Part shown: positions 1 through 11,334 of the stretch, piece after piece
Position numbering within the stretch: the first letter of the stretch is position 1
Layout: each line of letters opens with the position of its first letter
DNA from: Burhinus oedicnemus
Lineage: Eukaryota > Chordata > Aves > Charadriiformes > Burhinidae
Length of the DNA: 64,000 bases
Reading direction: 5' to 3'
Assembly: GCA_008921705.1 (NCBI GenBank)
Contig: VFFE01007633.1
Location: forward strand, 1,145,178 to 1,209,177
Translations under genes and position numbers: made by a program
Notes under the pieces: model-generated
Told to the model about the DNA's origin: nothing
The model's input: the letters and a program-made list of their open reading frames with translations, nothing else
Databases searched by the model: none

Positions 1-1275
1 GGAAACTCTGCTAAAGCACATGGGAAATAAGGAGGTAATTGGTGGCAGCCAACATGGCTTCACGAAGGGCATATCATGCCTGACAAATTTGGTGGCCTTC
101 TACAATGAGGTTACAGCACTGGTGGATAAGGGGAGAGCAACAGACGTCATCTACCTGGACTTATGCAAAGCATTTGATACTGTCCCTCACGACAACCTGG
201 TCTCTAAATTGGAGAGACATGGATCTGACGGATGGACCACTCGGTGGATAAGGAACTGGCTGAATGGTCACACTCAAAGAGTTGTGGTCAATGGGTCAAT
301 GTCCAAGTGGAAACTAGTGATGGTCAGTACTGGGACTGGTGCTGTTTAACATCTTTGTTGGCAACATGGACAGTGGGATTGAGTGCACCCTCAGCAAGTT
401 TCCCAACAACACCAAGCTGTGTGGCACAGTTGACAAGCTGGAGGGGGAGGGATGCCATCCAGAGGGACCTGGACAGACTTGAGAGGTGGGCCCATGCCAA
501 CCTCACGAAGTTCAACAAGGCCAAGCTTGAGGTCCTGCACATGGGTCAGGGCAATCCAAAGCACAAATACAGCCTGGGTGGAGAACAGATCAAGAGCAGC
601 CCTGAGGAGAAGGACTTGTGGGTCTTGGTAGATGAGAAGCTCACTGTGAGCTGTCAATGTGTGCTCACAGCCCAGAAAGCCAGCCACATCCTGGGCTGCA
701 TCAAAAGATGCGTGGCCAGCAGGTCAAGGGAGGTAATTTCTGTCCCTCTGCTCATCTCTCATGGGACTCCATCTGGAGTACTGCATCCAGCTCTGGAGCC
801 CCGAACGTAAGGACATGGACCTGTTGGAGTGGGTCCAGAGGAGGGCCACAAAGATGGAGCACTTTTCCCATGAGGCAGGCTGAGAGAGTTGGGGTTGTTC
901 AGCCTGAAGAAGAGAAGGCTCCGGGGAGACCTTATAGCAGCCTTCCAGTATTTGAAGGGGGCCTACAGGAAAGATGGGGAGGGACTCTTTATCAGGGAGT
1001 GTAGTGATAGGACAAGGAGTAATGGTTTTAAACTGAAAGAGGGTAGATTTAGATTAGATATTAAGAAGAAATTCTTTACTCTCAGGGTTGTGAGGCACTG
1101 AAACAGGTTGCCCAGAGAAGCTGTGGAGGTCTCATCCCTGGAAGTGTTCAAGGCCAGACTGGATGGGGTTTTGAGTAAGCTGGTCTAATGGAAGGTGTCC
1201 TTGTCCATGGCAGGGGGTTTGTAACTAGATGATCTTGAAGGTCCCTTTCCACTCTAACCATTCTATGATTCTGTG
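1..1275 (+). mobile_element. CR1 LINE, 3' part, truncated by window edge
   Basis: A non-LTR retrotransposon copy carrying the reverse-transcriptase half of CR1 ORF2 and the 3' tail. Seen directly: translated RT blocks including the [19 protein letters not shown] and [13 protein letters not shown] stretches (20-349), then a second frame with [10 protein letters not shown] and [10 protein letters not shown] (about 440-740), then the ORF2 end. The tail closes with ATTCTATG at 1260-1267 and ATTCTGTG at 1268-1275, the octamer type that ends CR1. Known of the family: CR1 copies are usually 5'-truncated and dominate bird repeats. The 5' end lies outside the window, so total length is unknown. Confidence 0.95.
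20..1100 (+). pseudogene. Broken CR1 ORF2 reverse transcriptase
   Basis: Reverse-transcriptase remnant of the CR1 copy at 1-1275. The protein would copy CR1 RNA at a nicked chromosomal target. The frame shifts between about 232 and 349, again around 800, and a third frame covers 889-1101. The catalytic box that is FADD in an intact CR1 reads F-P-N-N near 400-411, so both aspartates are lost. The element cannot encode active RT. This decay is consistent with an old insertion evolving neutrally in an intron. Confidence 0.9.
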
Positions 1276-4200
1276 TTAACACAGGCACCTAATATTAATT
1301 GGCTTTTGAAAGTATTTAATGATTATAACCATTTATGACTAGCTCTGTAGCTGGCTATCACAAATTCAGGGAGCCTGCCAGATGAGTTCCACCCTAGCTG
1401 CCTGGTAGTACACCGAGCAGCAAAGATTTCACAGTCAAAAGTTCCCTGGATAGTTCTAACAGAAACTTTGACAAAACCAGGCAATTTTGGAAACATATCA
1501 GGAGAAGTAACTGGTTTATGCATGCTATGTTTCGTAACCATGTAGTCCTGTAACCTGGTACTGCCATTCTCAGTACCAGACCATCCGCTTTGTATTGAGC
1601 TTGCAAGGCTTCAGGATTGAGGCTTGCTATAGTCAAGCTCACTCTGAAATTCTCCAAACTTGCCTGCAGATTTGCTCTACTTGATTTAGCTGTGATGAAA
1701 ATTTCTCTAACTGACTGGCTGTCTAAGGCTAATTTCTTTTACTTTTATTTTTTCTCCCCTTTTTTCTGATGGTACAACCATAGATTTATATGAATAGCTG
1801 TAGCAAGCAGTTACTCTATGCAGAATGAAATATTTTAGAACTGGCACAATGACGTAGTTTGGTTTGACCTGGTTTGACTGCAGAAGCTTTGAAAAGTAGA
1901 CATACAGGATGCGCTACAGGGGAATACATGTATAGGGACAATAAGCAATGAGACAAAGGTTTGGCACTAGAGAGCCCACAGCTATAAACAACTCACCCGT
2001 GGTCAGTTAAAGAAATGCAGACCTGGACAAAATTGGTTTTAGGAATAACAAAGAACAAAGTAGTAGTATCTAACATGCATGGAACACCATATAAAGTAAA
2101 CATGGATGTGAAATGGAACTGCAGACCAAGGAAGAAAGAGTAAAAGTAAGAAATTATCTTAGCAATTAAGAATAATCTCAAGTGCATCCTGAAGTGAGGA
2201 AGAAGGAAACATCAACTACTGGACCCAGAGGAGCAGGGGAAGGGTAAGCATAATACTAGGAAAAGGGGTAGAAGCCAAGAAGTGTGCATGCACCTATTTT
2301 ACCATTGTTATTTCTTCCTTTTCTGTAAAAATTTCACCTAGACTAATAATCATTAGACACTTAAGGCTTTGATTACACTCACAACTGTTGGGTTTACATA
2401 CATACACACAGTGTATTGTCTCTTTCTCCATAAATAAGATTTTGTGCATCTGAAACTGCTTAACATTCATGACTTCAGGTTTACAATCCACTGACACCAC
2501 ACAGATGTGCCTTGTCTTGTTAAACAAGTAAAAGAAAGGTACAGATCTAATAAATCAAGATTATGTGACCCTCCACACCTGCTACAGCCCTTTTAAGGTC
2601 AATCCAATAAGCCAGCTTCAAAGAACCTTAAGGCAATATTTCTTGGAAGTATACTATGTATGAATAATTTAATAAATATATTAGGAAGTCTTTCAATATA
2701 TACAAGATGAAAGATTTCAAAGAGTCATAAGTTAAAGGAGTTAAGTTCTCAAAGCAGTTTTGCAGACTCATTTATAGCAACATGTACACCTAATGAAGTA
2801 AGTGAGATTACTGGGTTGAATAAACATTATTTAGATAGGCGATACAGAGCGGTCAATAGTATTGTATGAAAACATGGAATTCTAACATACACAAGGTGAA
2901 GATTATGCGATAGATTTTAACAACTCTCAGAAGTTTCAGTTAAAACGCAGTGCCTACATTATGTGTACTACAGTCAACCTGCTCCCTTTCTTCACAACTA
3001 ATAGGTGAGTGATGTACCAGCTACTGTATTCATTACTGAACAAGATCAATGCCTTAGTCAAAATTTAGACATGCTTTTTTTGATAACTGTATTTTGTTGC
3101 AATGTTCTAGATATCTGCCTTATTATCCCAATTACGGAACAAAAACATGAAAGGTTATGCAAATGAAACCCTCAAAATATGGGTAGGAGATGAATAACAA
3201 AGTAATTCAAAGTAAAATTATTAATGGTTTAAAGTTATACAAGAGAAGATGAAAAGCAAGGTATGTGACTATTTACATGCTAACTATCCATCTACCATAG
3301 CAAATTATACAATCTTTAGTTAATCAGGGTAACAGCTGCTGGCTACAGTAACACAGCAAATCCAAAATTCTATTTTCTGGCCTGCTAACCCACAGATTTT
3401 ATTCTGGAAATACTGATTCCACCCCACAACAGTCTACACCATTCGCCAGTTTAAAGGAATAAAAATCTGCAGACAATGATTCCAGATGAAATAGAGATTT
3501 TTCTGTTTTATTTTTACAACAAAAGACATAAAAGCTGTACGCCATCTTTGCCATTGCAAGCAGATTTGTAGTAAATACAAAGTAGTTATCAACAGTAACT
3601 CTTAGTAGGCTGCAGAGACTTTCTTTAAAGGCAGAAATATAGTTTTCATAATAAAAAGTGATACTACTTTAAATTAAGGACAATAGCTTAAAAAAAAGAA
3701 AAGCTCTATAAAGACTACTACAAACCAGAAATCAGACTGGTATAGCTGAAAATGCACTTTTATTATCTGAGAGATGAGAAGCCCAATACAACTTTCCCTA
3801 TGTTGTACCAGCCAAAGGAATAAATAACTTTCTTTACAAATGAGATCAGAAATCAAGCTGTCTGAAAAGTACTGATGCTGAAAAGCTATCAGACTTCTTC
3901 AGATTCATTAAAAGCTAGGTGTCAGTTGCGTGTCATCTGGGACTATCTCATTAATGGGGACCATTCTGCAGGTAAGTAAACACTATTGAATATATCTGAT
4001 AATTAGAAAAGGAAGTAGGATTTAACTCTTCAGCCAGATGTCAGTCTGGGGATAAATGCATCAAGAAACTCCTCTGAATAATTTAGCAATGCACACAAGA
4101 CACTAGCAATATTTTAATTTCCATATTGGTAAAAAGAAAAAGACCACATCCAGAACTGAAAGTTCAGGTGAAATGAAGTTTGAACAGAATACAAGCTCTT

Positions 4201-4705
4201 TCTTTAACTATTGGCATCCTGATATTTTGCAGCAGTTGCTTTTTAAAATAAATTTAGAGTGGGGGCAAGGAAGGACACAGGCTGCTTAACTGAAATCTTA
4301 CTCCAGCAAATCTGTAAGGCTATGAACAGAAAAAGTCATTCCCCCAAATCCCAGTTGGCTGTAAAATCGAACAAGCAAAAATGCCAGCTCTGTTGAGTCA
4401 CGATGCAGGGCTTGTTTTAGAAAAGCACTTGGAGAAAAGATGCAATCTGTATATTACTTATGTGGCTGAATTTTTTAAAAAATAATCCAACATGATTCCA
4501 TAATTATGAGAGTTTTGACCTTGTGTGTTTCTCAAACAGTTGCCGCATTAAAAGAATACACTTTGAAAATTGAAGTCTGAGTAGAAGAACTACAGCATTT
4601 TAAAGAGAAGAAGCAAAACTAGGCTTTTTCTATTCAGTGCTTGCTTTCTTTTTTTTTCTTTTTGTCTACAACATATTAATTTGCAAGATTTTTGGATTAT
4701 GCTGC
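1276..4705. other. AT-rich intronic DNA, no gene seen
   Basis: Between the CR1 tail and the first LTR I see only AT-rich DNA with short A and T runs. The open frames on either strand (up to about 87 codons, for example 1394-1657 minus) have no recognisable domain, no plausible splice context and low-complexity composition. The stretch 1336-1660 is slightly richer in GC and could hold an old unrecognised repeat, but I cannot name it. Confidence 0.6.
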
Positions 4706-4710
4706 ACATC
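4706..4710. repeat. Possible 5-bp target-site duplication, left copy
   Basis: ACATC lies directly before the LTR start (TGTACTGG) and recurs at 5307-5311 directly after CCACA. A 5-bp duplication fits ERVL-type integration. The match depends on ending the LTR at 5306. The sister LTR at 11335 ends three bases further on, at CCACAACA, so this pairing may be partly accidental. Confidence 0.5.
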
Positions 4711-5306
4711 TGTACTGGTTTCGGCTGCGACCGAGTTAAGTTTCTTCATAGTGGCTAGTATGGGGCTACATTTCGGATTTGTGATGAAAACAGTATTTTT
4801 AACACAGGGATGTTTTAGAAATTGCTTAGCAGTGTTCACACAGGGTCAAGGCCTTTTCTGTCCTGCCAGCAAGTTGGCTGGGGCTGCACAAGGAGTTTGG
4901 AGGAGACACAGCCATGACAGCTGACCCCAACTGACCAGAGGGATATCCCATACCATATGATGTCATGCTCAGCAATAAAACTAGGAAGGGTGGAGTTTAG
5001 ACAGGGCTGCCATTGCTCAGGGACGTTCAGAGCGATGGCGTTGGTATTCTCAAGTAACCATTACACATGATGAAGCCCTGCTCTCCTGGAGATGGCTGAA
5101 CACCTGCCTGCTGACGGGAAGCAGCAAATGAATTCCTTGTTTTCCTTTGCTTGCTCATGCAGCTTTTTCTTTACCTATTAAACTGTCCTTATGTCAACCC
5201 ATGAGTTTTCTTGCTTTTCCCCTTCCAATTCTCTCCCTCATCCCACTGTGGAGGAAATGAGCAAGCAGCTGTGTGGTGTGCAGCTGTCTACTGGGGTTAA
5301 GCCACA
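4711..5306 (+). mobile_element. Solo LTR, avian ERVL-type endogenous retrovirus
   Basis: A 596-bp solo long terminal repeat with TG at the start and CA at the end. It shares its layout with the LTR at 11335-11847: a CTGGTTTC start, a GAGTTAA...TTCTT block, CATACCATA followed by a GTC(A/C)TGCTCAG block, and a GGGGTTAA(A/G)CCACA end. The position that is TATA-like in the sister copy reads CAATAAAA here (4973-4980), so the promoter box looks degraded. ATTAAA at about 5178-5183 sits where a polyadenylation signal is expected, which gives the plus orientation. No gag, pol or env sequence is attached, so the internal part was lost by LTR-LTR recombination. The end could instead be 5309. Confidence 0.85.
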
Positions 5307-5311
5307 ACATC
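5307..5311. repeat. Possible 5-bp target-site duplication, right copy
   Basis: ACATC, identical to 4706-4710. Its first three bases overlap the ACA that ends the sister LTR, so the LTR boundary and this duplication are interdependent. Confidence 0.5.
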
Positions 5312-6009
5312 TTAATACTGATTCAGATCAGGCAATGATTGCACTAAAGGAATTTTGACATTTCAAAAAAATTCTTTGAAGTATTTTTCACAAGTTCATA
5401 TTAGTCATACAAACACACACTAATGATGGCAGATAAGAAAGAACATGAAACAAGGTGTTAGAATCAGCAGATGGGATGACGCTCTGTTAGGATGGAGATA
5501 AGATCCTCCAGAATCTCAATAGTCAATAGCAGAGAAACCACTGTATTAAGTTATTTAAGCTACAAAGAAAGAGAGAAACAATCCTGTTATGACTTTGACT
5601 TTCCACTTCTGTTTTCCATACTAGAATGTGCTGTTTTGGTTTAGAACTGGCACCTCATAGTAGCAGAGAGGAGCAACTCCTTCATGTTTTCCTCTAGGAA
5701 GCTGGCTTTTGCCAAATCATTTTCCTATGGGGTTTTGTGATCTCAAACGGGAGCACAAGTAAGAGTTTTGTGGAGGGAGGTTAAAAGCCCACTAAATGAT
5801 TACAAGGTATGAACCACCCACATTGAGTTCATTACTGGCTCATACACCAAGGACAACGAACACGGTAGTTCTTGTATAGATCAGTAAGTCACTAGAAGGC
5901 ACAAAATAACCCCTTCCTTCCAGAATCAGAGGGAGTCAAAAAGACAGTTTGAAGAATGTAATCCCCTTTCTAAGGGCTACTAGGCACACCAAAACCGTCT
6001 TTGCATTAG
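5312..6009. other. Intronic DNA between LTR and CR1, no gene seen
   Basis: About 700 bp of unremarkable sequence. I see no coding signal, no repeat I can name and no regulatory site beyond chance motifs. Confidence 0.6.
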
Positions 6010-6529
6010 GGATTGAGCTACTCAATCCTTTGCACCCCTAAGAGCAGGAAATCAGGCAAGGGAAGCAGGAGACCTGCATGGTTGAGCAGGGAGCTTCTGA
6101 AAAAGCTCAAGTGGAAGAAGGAAGTTTACACTAAGTGGAAGAAAGGACTGACCACTTGGGAAGATTACAAGAATGCTGCCAGAGTATGCAGGGGCTAAAT
6201 GAGGAAAGCCAAGGCCTCTTTGAAATTCGATCTGGTAAGGGATGTCAAGGTCAACAGGAAGGGTTTCTTCAAGTATATCGGAGGCAAAAGGAAAACCAGA
6301 GAAAATGTGGGCCCGCTGTTGAATGAGACAGGGGCCACGGTGACAGATGATGCAGAGAAGGCGGAATTCCTGAATGCCTTCTTTGCTTCAGTCTTTACTG
6401 CTCAGGCCAGCCCTCAGGAGTCCCAGACTTTGCAGGCAACAGAGAAAGTCTGGAGGAAGGAGGACTTGCCCTTGGTTGAGGAGGATCAAGTCAGAGACCA
6501 GTTAAGTCAACTGCATATCCACCAGTCCA

Positions 6530-6750
6530 TGGGTCCTGATGGGATGCACCCACGAGTGCTGAGGGAGCTGGCAGAAGTCATTGCTGGGCCAACTCTCCAT
6601 CATCTTTGAAAGGTCCTGGAGAACAGGCAAGGTGCCTGAAGACTGGAGGAAAACCAACATCACTCCAGTCTTCAAAAAGGGCAAGAAGGAAGACCTGGGA
6701 AACTACAGGCCAGTCAGTCTCACCTCCATCCCTGGAAAGATGATGGAACA
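6530..6750 (+). repeat. 221-bp direct duplication, source-position copy
   Basis: This copy lies in its normal place in CR1 ORF2 ([13 protein letters not shown] through SIPGKMMEQ). It matches 7681-7901 base for base with no gaps and two substitutions (GG here versus AG there, in GAGCTGGCAG and GACTGGAGG). It carries an extra A in CCAACTCTCC (6591-6592) that breaks the frame; the same extra base is in the other copy. Confidence 0.95.
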
Positions 6751-7680
6751 GCTCATTCTGGGTGTCATCTCAAAGCATCTGGAGGAAAAGAAGGTTATCA
6801 GAAGTAGCCAACACGGATTCACCAAGGGGAAGTCATGTCTGACTAATCTGATAGCCTTCTACGATGGCATGACTGGATGAATAGATGAGGGGAGGGCAAT
6901 GGATGTTGTCTACCTTGACTTCAGCAAGGCTTTTGACACTGTCTCCCACAGCATCCTCATAGGCAAGCTTAGGAAGTGTGGGTTGGATGAATGGACGGTG
7001 GGGTGGATTGGAAACTGGCTGGCAGATAAGAGCTCAGAGGGTTGTGATTAGTGGCACAGAGTCTAGTTGGAGGTCTGTAACAAGTGGTGTTCCCCAGGGG
7101 TCAGTACTGGGGCCAATCCTGTTCAACATATGCAACAATGACCTGGATGAAGGGATAGAGGGTGCCATCAGCAAGTTTGCTGATGACACCAAACTGGGAG
7201 GGGTGGCTGACACACCACAAGGCTGCGTTGCCATTCAGCGTGACCTGGACAGGCTAGAGAGTTGGGCAGAGAGAAACCTCATGAAGTTCAACAAGGGCAT
7301 GTGTAAGGTACTGCACCTGGGGAGGAACAACCCCATGCACCAGTACAGGTTAGGGGCTGACCTGCTGGAAAGCAGCTCAGTGGAAAGGGGCCTGGGAATC
7401 CTGGTGGACAACAGGATGACCATGAGCCAGCAATGTGCCCTTGTGGCCAAGAAGGCCAATGGCATCCTGGGGCACATCAAGAGGTGTGTGGCAAGCAGGT
7501 CGCGGGAGGTTATCCTCCCTCTCTACTCTGCCCTGGTGAGGCCGCACCTGGAGTCCTGTGTCCAGTTCTGGGCTCCCCAGTTCAAGAAGGACAGGGAACT
7601 GCTGGAGAGGGTACAGCAGAGGGCTCCAAAGATGATCAGGGGTCTGGAACATCTTTCTTATGAGGAAAGGCTGAGGGACT

Positions 7681-7901
7681 TGGGTCCTGATGGGATGCAC
7701 CCACGAGTGCTGAGGGAGCTAGCAGAAGTCATTGCTGGGCCAACTCTCCATCATCTTTGAAAGGTCCTGGAGAACAGGCAAGGTGCCTGAAGACTAGAGG
7801 AAAACCAACATCACTCCAGTCTTCAAAAAGGGCAAGAAGGAAGACCTGGGAAACTACAGGCCAGTCAGTCTCACCTCCATCCCTGGAAAGATGATGGAAC
7901 A
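7681..7901 (+). repeat. 221-bp direct duplication, displaced copy
   Basis: An out-of-place copy of the 6530-6750 segment, inserted into the C-terminal part of ORF2. The left junction is at TGGGTC, present both at the end of the LRELG-coding stretch and at the start of the duplicated block, so there is microhomology of about 5-6 bp. The right junction joins ATGGAACA to TAGTCTGGAGAAG. About eight bases of the normal CR1 sequence between the two junctions are missing. The shared frameshifting base shows this was copied from the same element or a very close relative. Confidence 0.93.
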
Positions 7902-8262
7902 TAGTCTGGAGAAGAGAAGGCTGAGGGGGGATCTCATCAGTGCTTACAAATACTTAAAGGGAGGGTGCCGGGAGGAGGGCATCAGTGTTTTTTCAGTGGT
8001 GCCCAGCGACAGGACAAGAGGTAATGGGCACAAACTTGACCAGAGGAAGTTCCATCTAAACATGAGGAGGAACTTCTTTCCTTTGAGAGTGGCAGAGCAC
8101 TGGAACAGGCTGCCCAGAGTGGTGGTAGAGTCTCCGTCTCTGGAGACATTCCAAACCTGCCTGGACACCATCCTGTGCAACCTGGTCTAGGTGGCCCTGC
8201 TCTGGCAGGGGGGTTGGACTAGATGATCTCCAGAGGTCCCTTCCAACCCCTGTGATTCGGTG

Positions 8263-11200
8263 ACACTCAGGGCAAGAGCTGGAAAGCAGAAAACAGCTGA
8301 TACAGCTTATAATTGGACTAATATAACAGGCAAGGTTCTTAAAAAAATTGTTCTTCCTTTAGATACAAAATTGATTAGTTAACAATGAGCCCTACAACAT
8401 TTAATTTTAATTTTATTTTCTGCCAATTCAAGTAGGTTTTATTCCATCACAATGACTTTAATTACAGTGCCTTTTTTTTTGTTTTTCCTCGGAAGGAATT
8501 TCCTACAACTTCCGTTTGGGAAATTTCTACCCTTGGGCAGTTTACGAAGTAACATTCCAGATTTCTGACTCTTGGTCCTTCAAATATTGCTGAAACACAA
8601 CATTTAAGTGGTTTATTGGCAAAAGGAATTTCACTTCTTTTTTAACCAGTGAAGTTATCCACCACAAGTTCTCATAACTAAGCAAGCTGTGGAGTATTCT
8701 TGTTTTAAATACGGTTATTTCTTCTATGCACAATCTCTTCATATATGAAAGACTGGAAAGAGAAGGCATACAAGAGTGCAGTCATTACCTGCCTCTACCG
8801 ACCAAATTCAGTTCCCCATAAATTTAGCATTTTGGGCAAGTTTTAGATCTATTATTACACTTCAAAGCACAAGCAGAATATTTTACCTATCTCTCCTCAT
8901 AAAATAACCTCCATTTTCTTTTTCAGAAGTTTTCTGAATACATGTAGGCTTAATATTTTTCTTTAGCTGTCATTGTTAACGTGAACTCTTTTGACACCTA
9001 AATCTTTGATATTCTAGATTAGCTATCAGAGATCCCACAGAACAGTCCCACAGCACCGTGAGACCTCTTCTGTCCTGAGATTTTGCTGCTACACATTGTG
9101 TCATGTTTTGTCGCCCAAAATATCAGCTTTATTTTTAACCACATTGTGATTTCTTTCCTGTATGTCATCAAATAGTCATTCAGACCGTATCATTCCAAAG
9201 AGGTGTGGCTACAAATTTCAGCCTAAAAAGATCCCATTTCAGTCTGTGCTTTAACTATTCAAAGCTTTTGTTTTACTTGGTCATGTGTATACACACAGAC
9301 ACACACTGCTTAAAGCTTTAACAAACAACTCGGTTTGAAAAGAACAGACTACCAAAATAGTAAGCAAGAAGTATTTAACTAAAAATAGAAAAAGAAATAT
9401 ATCAGTCTATTAACATGTGTTATGGTAAATTACCCTGACAGTCAATGGTAAGATTGCTAGTTAAGATGCATTGCTGCCAAGATTACGTTTACAAGAATAC
9501 CAGAATTTACTACAGTACTAATGTTAGTTTTGTTTTCTTACCAAAGAAATGCTAAAAAAATGTTAGTTTGTGCCTTTAACATTTAAAAGTATTATACTCG
9601 GATTAAAATTGACACTGTTTCTTTCTCCAAACATCACAGTGGAGGAGGGAATAGTTATAGATTTGTGAGCAACAAACTGAATCCTTCCCAAAAACTATGC
9701 AACAGACTATAGATTGAACTGCATAGCTCTCAATGTCATCGTTAGACATTCATTATAATCTTTTGGACCTCTTCAGAGCTGGATATGCTAATCCATTGAC
9801 GTTCAGAAGTCATAGTCAAAGTCCCAGATCATTGGAACAATCAAAATGAAGTATTTTCTAATAGATAAAACAGCACCTATGACTAAACCATAGAGATTAA
9901 CTGCCAATGTTTGAAGATGCAGGAGACTACTCATCTCACACTGAATAGTAGGGAATCGTTATGCATATGAGTTGCATAAAAGTTAGTATTTTCTTGCCAA
10001 TTTAGCTTCCTACTCTCAACTTCAAATACTTGTCTCAGATTATTCAGGTTTTTTTGAGCATGCTCCTTCCCACAGAGTAACTACTCTCATAACTGTATCA
10101 CAGTTTGTTGTGAGAACTACACAGCCATTAACTAATACATTTTGACTCGTGGACAACAAGTAGGAAGCACTGTCAAGTGCAGAGCCAGTGAAAAGCAGAT
10201 TTTTACTCTTAAAGTGCAGGAAAAGTATTTTGGTGCTTGATGGAAACAAACAAACAAAAAAACCCCCAAAAACATTAGCTTGAGCCCAGAGGTTTGTTGT
10301 CTTGACTGGGTCTGCATTGACTGGAAAAATCACAGGCTCGGGAAAATTATCTTGTAAACTCAGGGAATCAATACAAGAGATTAAAGTTTCCAAGCTGGTT
10401 GGGGAAGGGTTTCAATTTTTTTTTTGGTTTGTTTTAAATAGTTCAAAGTATTGAACCATAAAATAAAAAGAAAAGGAAAAACACACCAAATAACAGATAC
10501 TCATGGAGAATATAGCAGCAAGAAGAAAAAAAAAAATTCTTCAAAGATTTTACACTGTGGAAGTGTATCACTACTTTCTGCTGTTGATGCTGAAAGGGAT
10601 TTAAAAAGAAGCTTCAGGGAAGATGCATAAGGCAGGATGAGGTGACTGCCACTATAAATGTTAATGCTGGGTGTGAGCAGAAAGCTCTGAGAATCCAAAG
10701 AACAAAAGAAAAAAAGGAAGTATGCCCTGAGGGTATGTAGGATAGAGGGATGTGCAAGAGCTCTTCCTTTGGCAAAGAAAACCTGCTGTAGAACAGAGGT
10801 CAAAGAAAGGTACTAGCACACGAGTCCAGTACATCTGGCTTGTTTAAACACTATCCACCAATTCTACATTACAAACTGTGGTTAGAAACAACAAAAACAA
10901 CCAAAAAAAAAATTGAGATAGCTTAAAATCAATCAAGGATTGTTAACCTTTGAGGGCAGTTTAATGTTTAGTGGCAGACACTAGTGTAGCAAAATATAAG
11001 CTAAAATCCATGACATTTAATTTTACATTGATGACTAACAATATAATTTGAATTAAGCTTTTGCTACTTATACTGAATTTTCTGCACTTGACAACTGGAT
11101 TTCCTGAATGGCAGGACACACTAGTTTTGTAGAAGAAAGACCATATAACAGTTCTACCATGCATTACTCAAGTATACGCACATATAACAGTTCAGATATT

Positions 11201-11329
11201 GCTGTCATTTAAAGAGTATTTTTCTCTATTTCCAACCATATGCAAGCGTTAAGTATGGAGGAATACTTCTGACTTTCCAAAGAAAATTACTCTGACAAAG
11301 CAATGCTGAATTTTGACTTCTCTTTGTAG
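8263..11329. other. AT-rich intronic DNA, no gene seen
   Basis: About 3 kb of AT-rich sequence with T, A and CA runs (for example around 8468-8485, 10240-10270 and 10525-10540). Minus-strand open frames at 10040-10393 and 10501-10803 have no recognisable domain and consist largely of runs of hydrophobic or aromatic residues from T-rich DNA, so I do not call them genes. Confidence 0.6.
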
Positions 11330-11334
11330 CCCTC
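11330..11334. repeat. 5-bp target-site duplication, left copy
   Basis: CCCTC immediately before the LTR start TGTCCTGG. It recurs exactly at 11848-11852 immediately after the LTR end CCACAACA. This clean pair fixes both LTR boundaries and shows the LTR is an independent insertion. Confidence 0.85.

Larger units (their letters stand above)
6013..8190 (+). pseudogene. Broken CR1 ORF2 (linker, RT, C-terminal part)
   Basis: ORF2 remnant in several frames. There is an in-frame TAA at 6196-6198. A one-base insertion near 6591 moves the reading frame from 6199-6609 to 6581-6880. A TGA interrupts at 6878-6880, and a frameshift near 7020 moves it to 6978-7760. RT hallmarks visible are [58 protein letters not shown] and [15 protein letters not shown]. 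The catalytic box FADD is intact at 7176-7187. C-terminal ORF2 ([21 protein letters not shown] onward) resumes at about 7902 and ends with TAG at 8188-8190. The residues are the best preserved in the window, but the gene is dead. Confidence 0.93.
6010..8262 (+). mobile_element. CR1 LINE with internal duplication
   Basis: The longest plus-strand CR1 here, about 2.25 kb. It starts in the endonuclease-RT linker (SILCTPKSRKSGKG) and runs through RT to a degenerate tail octamer, ATTCGGTG at 8255-8262. It is truncated at the 5' end, as most CR1 copies are. Oddity: 6530-6750 is repeated in direct orientation at 7681-7901 with only two differences in 221 bp. The second copy sits inside the C-terminal part of ORF2, between LRDLG and [11 protein letters not shown], and replaces a few bases there. 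The exact 5' boundary is uncertain by about 15 bp. Confidence 0.95.

Noticed and set aside
4637..4924. A 95-codon frame with a hydrophobic start resembling a membrane protein.
   Set aside because: It begins in a T-rich flank and runs into the LTR, so its continuity is accidental.
6978..7760. A 260-codon reverse-transcriptase frame as a functional gene.
   Set aside because: It is a piece of a 5'-truncated CR1 with stops and frameshifts on either side, and it reads into the displaced duplicate at its end.
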